DNA of 64,000 bases from Caldicoprobacter algeriensis (lineage in GTDB: Bacteria > Bacillota > Clostridia > Caldicoprobacterales > Caldicoprobacteraceae): assembly GCF_023838525.1 (NCBI RefSeq), contig NZ_JAHUQD010000006.1:60173-124172 (forward strand), given 5' to 3'. The translations under genes were made by a program, and so were the position numbers. Under the pieces are notes generated by a model. It saw nothing but the letters and a program-made list of their open reading frames with translations. It had not been told where the DNA came from and searched no databases. Position 1 is the first letter of the stretch. Each line of letters begins with the position of its first letter. Positions 16,311 through 22,972 of the stretch are shown piece by piece.

Positions 16311-16446
16311 ACTCTCGAAAAGTAGCTGAGCAACATAGGCACAACGATTGATTTTGTAGAGCAACCTTGCAGAATAATTATGGGGTGAAGTCCCAAGACC
16401 GAACCTGCAAACAAGCTAAAATAAGGTTCTCAGACTTTTCGAGAGC
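16311..16446 (+). ncRNA. 136-nt structured RNA-like repeat, copy 1
   Basis: Closed by ACTCTCGAAAAGT/ACTTTTCGAGAG (12 bp, 16312-16323 with 16434-16445). Inside are a weak ACAA/TTGT hairpin and a stem TTGCAG/CTGCAA enclosing GGG-GTGAAGT-CCC: a three-way junction. TATAAT at 16299-16304 ends 6 nt before the element, so a transcript would begin exactly at the closing stem. Copy 2 at 25577-25712 differs at 5 of 136 positions with no indels. Here it precedes the sigma-factor gene. It could be a riboswitch-like leader, a small RNA or a MITE. Confidence 0.7.
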
Positions 16447-16475
16447 GTACTAATATGCCAAGGGAGGTATAAGCC

Positions 16476-17030
16476 ATAAGAGATGATGTTGGTATTTTAT
16501 GGGAGGAGTTAAATTTCAAGCTAAAAACCTTTATTTTAAAAAAAGTAGGAAAAAAACAAGATGCGGAAGATATCCTCCAAGATGTGTTTTTAAAAATATG
16601 TTCAAATATTGACCAGATAAAGGATAATGGTAGAATATATGCGTGGATATATCAAATAACAAGAAATACAATTGCCGATTATTATAGGAACAAAAGAGAT
16701 ACGATTGAAATTTCGGAATTGCCTGAAATGAGTGTAAATGATAGTGATGAAAATGAAATAATTAATGGATTAGTGTTATGCCTTAAAAATATGATCGAGA
16801 GCCTTCCAAACAAATATAAGGAGGCTATTATGCTGACAGAATTGGGTGGTTTGACACAAAAAGAATTGGCTCGGAAACTCGGAATGTCCATATCAGGAGC
16901 TAAGTCGAGAGTTCAACGCGGGAGAGCCATGCTGAAGAAGAAGTTTTTTGAGTGCTGTAAGTTTCAATTTGATATATACGGGAACATTATTGAGTACCAC
17001 CAAAAAGAAAACAGTTGTAAGTACTGCTGA
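16476..17030 (+). CDS. SigZ-like ECF RNA polymerase sigma factor with apparent AUA start
   Basis: The frame is open from the TAA at 16470. AGGGAGGT (16461-16468) is followed 7 nt later by ATA at 16476, giving a complete sigma-70 region 2 (IRDDVGILWEEL...KKQDAEDILQDVFLKI...AWIYQITRNTIADYYRNKR) and region 4 (LPNKYKEAIMLTELGGLTQKELARKLGMSISGAKSRVQRGRAML). 185 residues. No ATG, GTG or TTG exists in frame before GTG 16584, which would delete the core-binding part of region 2. The C-terminus has Cys pairs (ECCKF, SCKYC), as in SigZ-type factors, perhaps metalloid-sensing. Related sigma factors often sit with DUF2703 genes, as here. Confidence 0.78.
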   Translation: MRDDVGILWEELNFKLKTFILKKVGKKQDAEDILQDVFLKICSNIDQIKDNGRIYAWIYQITRNTIADYYRNKRDTIEISELPEMSVNDSDENEIINGLVLCLKNMIESLPNKYKEAIMLTELGGLTQKELARKLGMSISGAKSRVQRGRAMLKKKFFECCKFQFDIYGNIIEYHQKENSCKYC

Positions 17031-17060
17031 ATCGTATTAAATATTTGCGTCCTTTTTAAG

Positions 17061-17109
17061 AAACCTCCGTCTATAAAATTGAAGCTAAATTTTTTATAGA
17101 GGGAGGTTT
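17061..17109 (+). promoter_or_regulatory. Hairpin sequestering the DUF2703 ribosome-binding site
   Basis: AAACCTCCGTCTATAAAA (17061-17078) pairs with TTTTATAGAGGGAGGTTT (17092-17109), 17 of 18 positions, loop 13 nt. The 3' arm contains the GAGGGAGGT SD of the gene starting at 17115, and the stem runs into TTTTTATT. It can act as terminator for the sigma gene and as translational block for DUF2703. Confidence 0.75.
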
Positions 17110-17114
17110 TTATT

Positions 17115-17675
17115 ATGAAGTGTTGTGATAGTCAAAAGAATAACAGTTGTTGCAGTACAGTTTGCGAATGTGGAGAACAAAATGGTAGTGCTCAAAAGAA
17201 GAAAATTGTAATCGACTTTATGTATCTAGACTTAAGTGTTTGTGATAGGTGCAAGGGTACTGAAGAGAGCCTTGAGGAAGCTATTTCTGATGTTGCAAGA
17301 GTGCTTGAATTGACAGGAGCAGAGGTTATTGTAAACAAAATCCACATCGACAGTGAGGAAAAGGCTATACAGTACAAGTTCAAGAGTTCACCTACTATCC
17401 GAATTAATGGAAAAGATATACAGCTAGAAGTGAAGGAATCACTTTGTGAGTCATGCGGTGATTTATGCGGTGACGAGGTTGACTGCCGAGTATGGGTATA
17501 TAATGGAAAAGAATATAATGTTCCGCCTAAAGCTATGATAGTAGACGCAATACTGAGAGAGGTATATGGCAGTAGTACATCGGATATTGATGAAAATAAA
17601 GAAGAACAAAAATATCAGCTGCCAGAAAATCTTAAAAGATTTTTTCAAGCCATGCGGGAAAAGGGTGAAAAATAG
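17115..17675 (+). CDS. DUF2703 domain protein (cysteine-rich, ars-associated)
   Basis: 186 residues. A Cys-rich N-terminus (MKCCDSQKNNSCCSTVCECG) precedes a thioredoxin-fold DUF2703 domain: IDFMYLDLSVCDRCKGTEESL, SSPTIRINGKDIQLE, ESLCESCGDLCGDEVDCRVWVYNGKEY. Genes of this family accompany arsenic-resistance and SigZ loci; function is uncharacterised, possibly arsenite chaperoning. It is preceded by an SD-masking hairpin, and its own 3' end is overlapped by a terminator. Confidence 0.85.
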   Translation: MKCCDSQKNNSCCSTVCECGEQNGSAQKKKIVIDFMYLDLSVCDRCKGTEESLEEAISDVARVLELTGAEVIVNKIHIDSEEKAIQYKFKSSPTIRINGKDIQLEVKESLCESCGDLCGDEVDCRVWVYNGKEYNVPPKAMIVDAILREVYGSSTSDIDENKEEQKYQLPENLKRFFQAMREKGEK

Positions 17676-17694
17676 ACCTCCCTTTTCCTTTTTT
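17657..17694 (+). terminator. Terminator overlapping the end of DUF2703
   Basis: GGAAAAGGG (17657-17665) pairs with CCCTTTTCC (17680-17688), followed by TTTTTTG. The first arm is inside the coding sequence. Confidence 0.8.
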
Positions 17695-17791
17695 GTACCT
17701 TTTATTTTATTTTTGCTATCCCATGATAAAGCTCTTTTTGCGCTGAATAAAGCACCTAATATTGGGAGAAATATCCACAAATTTAAAACAA

Positions 17792-17840
17792 ATATATCAA
17801 ATATTTTTGATATTGACATCAAAAATATTTGATATATAAT
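17792..17840 (+). promoter_or_regulatory. Promoter buried in a 20-bp-arm palindrome (ArsR operator)
   Basis: ATATATCAAATATTTTTGAT (17792-17811) and ATCAAAAATATTTGATATAT (17818-17837) are perfect inverted repeats separated by 6 nt. TTGACA (17813-17818) lies at the centre and TATAAT (17835-17840), 16 bp on, in the right arm. A dimeric repressor bound here would cover both promoter boxes; the ArsR-family gene at 17866 is the obvious candidate. Confidence 0.85.
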
Positions 17841-17865
17841 ATGGAACTAAGGGGTGAATACATCG

Positions 17866-18183
17866 ATGATGAATAAGTTATTAGCCCAGCAGGCCAATCA
17901 ATTTAAAGCTCTTTCCGATGAATTCCGATTAAGAATTCTCTTGTATTTATATTTAAACGGAGAGAAATGTGTATGTGATATTTGCAAGTTTTTTAATATG
18001 GGTCAATCGAATATTTCATATCACTTAAAATTGCTTTCCGATGCAAATTTAATCAACAAAAAGCGAGTGGCAGTGTGGAACTATTATTCCTTAAACACCG
18101 AGAGTAGCCTTTATCCTTATCTGTGTGAAATATTCAGAAATATAAGTCAGGAGGAATTGATAGAAAATGTTGCCAACGGTTAA
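17866..18183 (+). CDS. arsR: ArsR-family repressor (second), upstream of arsP
   Basis: 105 residues from ATG 17866 (an ATG follows immediately at 17869; AAGGGGTG upstream). FKALSDEFRLRILLYLYLNGEKCVCDICKFF carries C-x-C-x2-C in the DNA-proximal helix, and MGQSNISYHLKLLSDANL is the recognition helix. Overlaps the arsP start by 17 nt, so the two genes are coupled. It most likely represses its own promoter through the palindrome at 17792 and senses trivalent (organo)arsenicals, given its arsP partner (inference). Confidence 0.9.
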   Translation: MMNKLLAQQANQFKALSDEFRLRILLYLYLNGEKCVCDICKFFNMGQSNISYHLKLLSDANLINKKRVAVWNYYSLNTESSLYPYLCEIFRNISQEELIENVANG

Positions 18184-19090
18184 TTTGCTGGATACGGGAA
18201 AAGTATTTCTTACCATAATGGGGGAGCTTATACTTCTTTTTATCGGCATAAGTTTTCTGGTGGCCCTTATTCAAAGATATATATCAAAAGAAAAAATAAA
18301 AAGGATTCTTTCGGTACCTAGGAAGGGTTTAAATAGCATTCTTGGTGCAGTACTTGGCGCTGTGACACCCTTTTGTTCATGTTCAACAATACCTATTTTG
18401 GTAGGATTGTTTAAAAGCGGAGCGCCGTTTTGCGGTGCAATATCTTTCCTTATGTCTTCCCCCATACTAAATCCTGCGATTATAGCATTATTTCTTACAT
18501 TTTTCGGGTTTAAGGTAACACTTGTATATGCGGCATTTACCTTCGTATTTGCCGTAGTCATAGGTATTGTTCTTGATAAGCTTGGTATGGAAAAGGAAGT
18601 TAAAAGGGTGACGGTTAAAGGAGAGATGCAGGAAGAAATTACTTATGATAAACTTCAGGGGTCATTTTGGGAAAAGAACAAACTAGTAATTAAGTCTGCA
18701 TTGACTGATGCTGTAGGATTATTTAGACAGGTATTTCCGTATCTGTTAATTGGAGCAGGTATTGGCGCGTTCATTTATGGATTTGTTCCAGAGAGTCTGA
18801 TAATTAGAGTGGCAGGGAAGTCAAATTTGTATTCAGTGCCTGTGGCTGCAATTATTGGCATTCCAATGTATATCCGAACTGAAACGATGATACCCATTGC
18901 TCAGGTGTTGGTTTCAAAGGGCATGAGTTACGGTACGGTAATGGCGCTGATTATAGGTGGAGCGGGGGCAAGCATACCAGAACTGTTGCTTTTGAGTTCC
19001 ATTTTTAAGAAAAAAATGGTGATTGCTTTTGTGGTATCTATCTTCGTGGTGGCCACTATTACAGGATATGTATTTAATATAATCATTTAA
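18167..19090 (+). CDS. arsP: ArsP-type permease (organoarsenical efflux)
   Basis: 307 residues with about eight membrane segments and the family hallmark TPFCSCSTIPILVGLFKSGAP, with the paired cysteines that bind trivalent methylarsenicals or phenylarsenicals, plus FLMSSPILNPAI and a second half GIPMYIRTETMIPIAQVL. ATG at 18167 overlaps the repressor gene. Acr3 (arsenite) and ArsP (organoarsenical) together indicate resistance to both forms. Some members of this permease family have other or unknown substrates. Confidence 0.88.
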   Translation: MLPTVNLLDTGKVFLTIMGELILLFIGISFLVALIQRYISKEKIKRILSVPRKGLNSILGAVLGAVTPFCSCSTIPILVGLFKSGAPFCGAISFLMSSPILNPAIIALFLTFFGFKVTLVYAAFTFVFAVVIGIVLDKLGMEKEVKRVTVKGEMQEEITYDKLQGSFWEKNKLVIKSALTDAVGLFRQVFPYLLIGAGIGAFIYGFVPESLIIRVAGKSNLYSVPVAAIIGIPMYIRTETMIPIAQVLVSKGMSYGTVMALIIGGAGASIPELLLLSSIFKKKMVIAFVVSIFVVATITGYVFNIII

Positions 19091-19180
19091 GTAGATCTAG
19101 ATGGAGATAAAACTCCTTTAGAAGATTTTGTGTCATATAATGTAATGAATTTCAGTCATGATAAATTGGAGGTGGTTGAA

Positions 19181-19321
19181 ATGGCTGAAAAAAAGGAGTC
19201 AATTTTTTCAAAGCTGTTTAAACCATCTAAATCTTGTTGCTGTTGTTCTGTGGAGATTGTAGATGAAGATAAAGACGAAGCTGTGCAGGATAAAGAGGAA
19301 AAAGAAAAAGAGTCGAAATGA
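19181..19321 (+). CDS. 46-residue peptide with a CCCC motif
   Basis: ATG at 19181 has GGAGGTGG 5-6 nt upstream. The peptide MAEKKESIFSKLFKPSKSC then carries CCCC, followed by an acidic/basic tail (VDEDKDEAVQDKEEKEKE). A small cysteine-cluster protein directly after arsP is plausible as a metalloid-binding or trafficking peptide. No homologue is recognised; function is inferred from cysteines and position. Confidence 0.6.
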   Translation: MAEKKESIFSKLFKPSKSCCCCSVEIVDEDKDEAVQDKEEKEKESK

Positions 19322-19338
19322 AATTTTTTACTAAGAAG

Positions 19339-19380
19339 AAGGGCTGTCCCAAAAAGATTTTTTAAATGGGGGCCCTATTT
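19339..19380 (+). terminator. Probable terminator after the arsP operon
   Basis: AGGGC...GCCCT with inner CCC/GGG pairing around a long A/T loop, followed by TATTTTTTT. The 5' side (GGGCTGTCCCAAAA) also resembles IS ends, so a relic is possible. Confidence 0.55.
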
Positions 19381-19385
19381 TTTTA

Positions 19386-19412
19386 TTGACAAATACGATT
19401 TTCTAATATAAT
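19386..19412 (+). promoter_or_regulatory. Promoter of the DGC-protein/third arsR operon
   Basis: TTGACA (19386-19391) and TATAAT (19407-19412), 15-bp spacer, followed by ATACATATATACGAATATACG, which shares CGAATAT with the region upstream of the first arsR: a candidate operator. Confidence 0.6.
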
Positions 19413-19463
19413 ATACATATATACGAATATACGCAAATAAATATAATTATGGGAGGGATTTTT

Positions 19464-19829
19464 ATGAGATTAGGTATTTTGCCTTGCCAAGGGGCATGTA
19501 ATGTAGGGAATATGACAAGCAAGGTAGCATTGAAGTATGTAGACAATGAAAGAATTAACATGGTCTGTGCACTCGGTCTTCCCTTAGGTATTGAAAATAT
19601 TATTAAGATGGCAAAGATAAATGATAAGTTTATTGCACTAAACGGCTGTCCAATAAAATGTGCATCAAAAACGCTGGATAAAATAGGAATAACAGAATAT
19701 GAAGAAATAGTGTTGACCAGTGATTTTGGTATTGAAAAAAACAAAAACTTTAAAGATGAGAGTAATATGGACAAAGTGGAACAAAAGGTTGAAGAGATTA
19801 TTAAAAGTTTTTTCCATGACCAAATATAA
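19464..19829 (+). CDS. DGC-domain putative zinc-binding protein
   Basis: 121 residues; ATG 19464 with GGGAGGG upstream. N-terminal ILPCQGACNVGNMTSKVALKYV and NGCPIKCASKTLDKIGI match the DGC family (PF08859), small cysteine proteins of unknown function in anaerobes. Under its own promoter and followed 22 bp later by an arsR gene, so it is probably arsenic-inducible. Possible thiol ligand or reductase for metalloids (inference). Confidence 0.75.
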   Translation: MRLGILPCQGACNVGNMTSKVALKYVDNERINMVCALGLPLGIENIIKMAKINDKFIALNGCPIKCASKTLDKIGITEYEEIVLTSDFGIEKNKNFKDESNMDKVEQKVEEIIKSFFHDQI

Positions 19830-19851
19830 AGTATAAAGAAAGGATGGAGCG

Positions 19852-20190
19852 ATGGATAAACTAGTAGAATTTTTTAAGGTTTTGTCGGATGGAACAAGGT
19901 TGCGGATTCTGGTTTTATTGTTTCATAAAGAACTTTGCGTGTGTGAGATGTGTGAGATTATGGAAGAAACGCAGCCCAAAATATCCAGGCACCTTGCAAA
20001 GCTTCGGGATGTTGGATTTGTGAGAGACGAAAGACAAGGACAATGGATTTTTTATTACTTGAATTTAGACGATATCGTTATGAAACGTATTATTGAAACT
20101 ATAGTTAGCAATAAAGAAAGGTATCCTGTTCTTCAGAAAGATATTCAAAGATTCTGTTTAAAGACGAAATGGTGTGAAAGAAAGAATTAG
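19852..20190 (+). CDS. arsR: ArsR-family repressor (third)
   Basis: 112 residues. LSDGTRLRILVLLFHKELCVCEMCEIM has C-x-C-x2-C in the sensing helix; TQPKISRHLAKLRDVG is the recognition helix. Ribosome site AAAGGATGGAG. Cotranscribed with the DGC gene. It is more similar in length and motif to classical ArsR than the first copy is. The C-terminus ends RFCLKTKWCERKN, with two additional cysteines. Confidence 0.9.
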   Translation: MDKLVEFFKVLSDGTRLRILVLLFHKELCVCEMCEIMEETQPKISRHLAKLRDVGFVRDERQGQWIFYYLNLDDIVMKRIIETIVSNKERYPVLQKDIQRFCLKTKWCERKN

Positions 20191-20366
20191 AATATGCAAT
20201 CAATTTTCTTTAATCCATGAACGTATTGAACTTTCAATTATTTTCAAACGATGCATATATCATATAGACCTTTTCCGCATGCGAAAAAAGTGGTTCTGAT
20301 AGAGAAGGGAAAAGGATTAAGGATTAAGTCAGTAAAACAAGAGAAGGGATAAGTGGTGAGGCTAAG

Positions 20367-20384
20367 TGTCAATTTTCAAATTAA
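20367..20384 (+). repeat. Left terminal inverted repeat
   Basis: TGTCAATTTTCAAATTAA; pairs with the repeat at 22955-22972 at 16 of 18 positions. TCAAATTAA recurs further in. Confidence 0.75.
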
Positions 20385-20551
20385 AACAGAAAATATTCTC
20401 AGATTAATTTAGCTGGAAATTACTAATAATTAGTGAATATCTTCAAATTAAATAAGACCGTTTTTCAAATTAAGGTGGCATTCAGCTTAAAATCAAGTTA
20501 AAATGCAGTCTTGTCAGATATCTTTCTGCTGTGGTATCATAATAAAAAGTT

Positions 20552-20571
20552 GAGGCAGCAAATGCTGCCTC
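20552..20571 (-). terminator. Terminator of the transposon genes
   Basis: GAGGCAGC (20552-20559) pairs with GCTGCCTC (20564-20571); on the minus strand the stem is followed by AACTTTTTATT. It lies 28 bp beyond the last transposon gene. Confidence 0.7.
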
Positions 20572-20598
20572 TGTAGAATAAAGTTGGGGAGAGATACA

Positions 20599-20880
20599 TC
20601 AAAACATACACATTTGGAATCCTGTAAGTGCGATTTTAACCAGCTCAGCACGCTTTTTACCAATGCGATTCAGCAGTGTAGGGTTTAAATCACCCGCTCT
20701 TGAAAACATCTTTTTGCCATGGTATCTTGCATAGTAGAGAATGAGTTCGGTAAACTCATTCTCGCTAATTTTTAAGGCAATGTAATCGTCAGCGGCTTGC
20801 TTAATCTGCAGCGCCAACATCTTTACGGTTGTAGGGTTTCTCAGTATTTTTTCGTACCTTTTGGACTTGTTTTGTACCAT
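20599..20880 (-). CDS. Small protein at the end of the transposon
   Basis: 93 residues; on the minus strand AGGAGGTAGAACAATT precedes the ATG at 20880. Basic and helical (MVQNKSKRYEKILRNPTTV, ending LTGFQMCMF), with YYARYHGKKMFSRAGDLNPTLLNRIGKKR in the middle. It follows the ATPase remnant and is the only gene of the element that looks intact. I recall similar small genes after such ATPases but cannot assign a family with confidence. Confidence 0.6.
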   Translation of the reverse strand: MVQNKSKRYEKILRNPTTVKMLALQIKQAADDYIALKISENEFTELILYYARYHGKKMFSRAGDLNPTLLNRIGKKRAELVKIALTGFQMCMF

Positions 20881-20896
20881 AATTGTTCTACCTCCT

Positions 20897-21255
20897 CTAC
20901 AGGGTAACTTCGTTTTGGGCTTGATAGACAATCTCTTCGTCTATCAGCATTTTGTTTTGACTGGCGGCAAACATAAGACAGGTGGTGGCTAAGTTGTTTA
21001 CCAGCCTGGGGAACCCTTTGGTATTGGCATAGATGGCCTGCAGTGCAGCTGGTGTAAAGATATCCTGTGTAAGGCCAGCAATTTTTAAGCGTGTTTTTAT
21101 GTATTCTGGTAGTTCGTCTTTAGACAAACCTTGCAGTGTATACTTAACAGTCAGGCGCTGCCTTAAGGGGCTGTTGATATTGAGGGACAGCTTAGTTTTG
21201 ATAAGCGGCTGACCAGAGAGTATTAGGATAAAAGGGTTTGAAGAATCCTAAACAT
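20897..21255 (-). pseudogene. ExeA/TniB-like AAA ATPase, internally deleted
   Basis: The C-terminal half is preserved: FILILSGQPLIKTKLSLNI, LRQRLTVKYTLQGLSKDELPEYI and TKGFPRLVNNLATTCLMFA. Walker A and B are missing. The original start ATG at 21255 (MFRIL) directly follows the transposase stop but is in another frame from the remaining body, and an in-frame TAG sits at 21248-21250. Hence a deletion removed the nucleotide-binding core. It was the transposition regulator ATPase of the element. Confidence 0.8.
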
Positions 21256-21258
21256 GTC

Positions 21259-22065
21259 TATTCATCCTCCTTCATCATGCTAGCAAAGGAAAGAGATGTG
21301 AAAAGGCTGCCGGACAAGTCAGGTGTAGGCTCAGAGAGTTCTTCGTAAGTGCTGGTATCACTTTTTCTGGTGTTTTCTGTGTGCCGCCTTTTTAGGTGGG
21401 CATTATCGTGGAAATTAACGCAGTAATCCTCATTGAGCCAGTTAAAATATCATTCATTTAAGTCTTCAAGGCTTTTAATGGACTTAGGGTCAAGCCTGCT
21501 TAAGAAACGCATCCTGACCGTATTAAAGAACCTTTCGATTTTCCCGCGGCCGTGCGGCATAAAAGGTTGAGAATGAATGAGCGAACAACCTAACGCTGCA
21601 CATATGTATTCCAGCTGTTGAGAACGGTAAATGCGGCCGTTGTCAGTGTAAAGCATCTTGGGTATACCCCTTTTGGCTACCGCCTCTTTGAATGCTAAGC
21701 GCATGGCTTCAAAATTCTGACTTAGATAGAATTGAGAATGGGAGCACCGTGACCGGCATTCGGGGATTGTCTGCTTTTTTCTGTATAATTTTTTCAGCCA
21801 GTTCAGCATTTATCTTGCGGCTTTTACCTTTGTCAGTCCTATAGCCCGGCTTTAAGGCATCAATACCTCCCCGCATGTATTCGCTAAGCCAATGCTGCAG
21901 GGTTTTGTATGAATACTTACGCGGCCCATAATACGGCATCTCAATCGGGTCCTGACAAAGCTCCTTGAAGTACGCCTTCTGATTTTCTACCTGCCCGTTG
22001 AGAACCGGGCTTATGAGTGAGAACTTCTTTAAGGCGATAGCTTCCCGGATACTATCATCCAACAT
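21259..22065 (-). pseudogene. Mu/IS481-like DDE transposase with deletion and nonsense codon
   Basis: Starts normally at 22065 (AAGGAGGTATGAAAG upstream) with a helix-turn-helix region (YSYKTLQHWLSEYMRGGIDAL). Near 21715-21745 the frame shifts and the segment with the first catalytic Asp is gone. The other frame then resumes with FEAMRLAFKEAVAKRGIPKM, YTDNGRIYRS (second Asp) and HGRGKIERFF (Glu). A TGA interrupts after LEDLNE at about 21450, and a recognisable tail continues to 21259. Not functional. Confidence 0.85.
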
Positions 22066-22219
22066 CTTTCATACCTCCTTAAACTAGTATGCCTGCTCGA
22101 AATCAGGCTGTGTTTTATGATAGTATTTTAAACCGCCAGGTCGCTTAAATAAAGGAAAATCAAGTGTTGCTGGGCTTTTTTTAAATCCTTCTTCCTATTA
22201 CCTTCTTTTGATGCTAAAA

Positions 22220-22820
22220 TTATTTGAGAAGGGTGAGGAATGATTTGCGGCATGTGTCGAAGAACCTTTGGGAGAAGGTGTGGATTGAGGGGAATCGGGT
22301 TTTGACAATGCCAAGAATCTCCCTTGCCCTCTCCCTTTTTTCTAGGCCTGCAGGTGGTAGAGTTATGCTGTCGCTTATCTGCCTTAAGCCGTATTCGATA
22401 AAATTGAGGTTATCTTTAAATCGTTTTGTATAAAAGTACATGTGCTGTCTGCTGATTGATAAAGTGGGATACTGTTTTTTAAGCTCGTGCAAGCATAGAT
22501 TTAAGCTACCTTTTCGATACAACGCTTTCTCTATACATTTCATGATAATTTCGCTACAGTACTGGAAACTAGGTAAGCAGAAGTGCGGGATGAAGGATAT
22601 CGTTTTGCCACAATAAGGTCAGTAATACCTCCGAATGAGTATTTTCCTACTAAAAACCGGCTTTGATATGGTACCTTTCGTAGAATCCATGTTTTTTCAT
22701 TTTAACGGCCATCCTGCATTTAGGATTTGTACAGCGGCCAGGTGCTTTAGGGAAAGGAAAGTTTTTACCTTGTTTAACGTATTCCTCTACCGTGCAATGT
22801 GCTTCAAACATAATTTGCAT
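22220..22820 (-). pseudogene. DUF6431-like zinc-ribbon protein, frameshifted with a TGA
   Basis: N-terminal part (from ATG 22820) MQIMFEAHCTVEEYVKQGK with CTNPKCR and MKKHGFYERYHIKAGF stops at a TAG. The other frame then continues ILIRRYY-TGA-PYCGKTISFIPHFCLPSFQY and onward into a readable C-terminus ending at 22220. The TGA replaces an expected zinc-ligand codon (Cys) in YYC-PYCGK. This matches the DUF6431 family that accompanies such transposons. One frameshift plus one nonsense change. Confidence 0.7.
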
Positions 22821-22954
22821 GGTGGACCACCTCCACCATGATTGTACAACAAAAGGAATGCTAAAATAAATCGAAAATTTTTGTCGAATTGTTTTAGCAT
22901 TCATTTTGTTGTCAGATTATTTAATCTAACAATTTTACCTGGATTGGGGCTAAA

Positions 22955-22972
22955 TTAATTTGAGAATTTACA
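22955..22972 (-). repeat. Right terminal inverted repeat
   Basis: Minus-strand reading TGTAAATTCTCAAATTAA. It directly abuts the 5'-truncated istB fragment. Confidence 0.75.

Larger units (their letters stand above)
20367..22972. mobile_element. Decayed 2.6-kb transposon (DDE transposase plus ExeA-like ATPase)
   Basis: Ends are inverted: TGTCAATTTTCAAATTAA (20367-20384) and, read inwards on the other strand, TGTAAATTCTCAAATTAA (22955-22972), 16 of 18 positions. Further TCAAATTAA copies near 20433 and 20468 look like internal transposase sites. Contents, all on the minus strand: a DUF6431-type remnant, an internally deleted transposase, a truncated ATPase, and one intact small gene. No target duplication is visible (CTAAG versus TATAG), and the right end cuts an istB remnant, so the flanks have rearranged. 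Confidence 0.75.

Noticed and set aside
19339..19352. GGGCTGTCCCAAAA as an IS terminal repeat
   Set aside because: No matching inverted end or transposase nearby; a terminator explains it as well.
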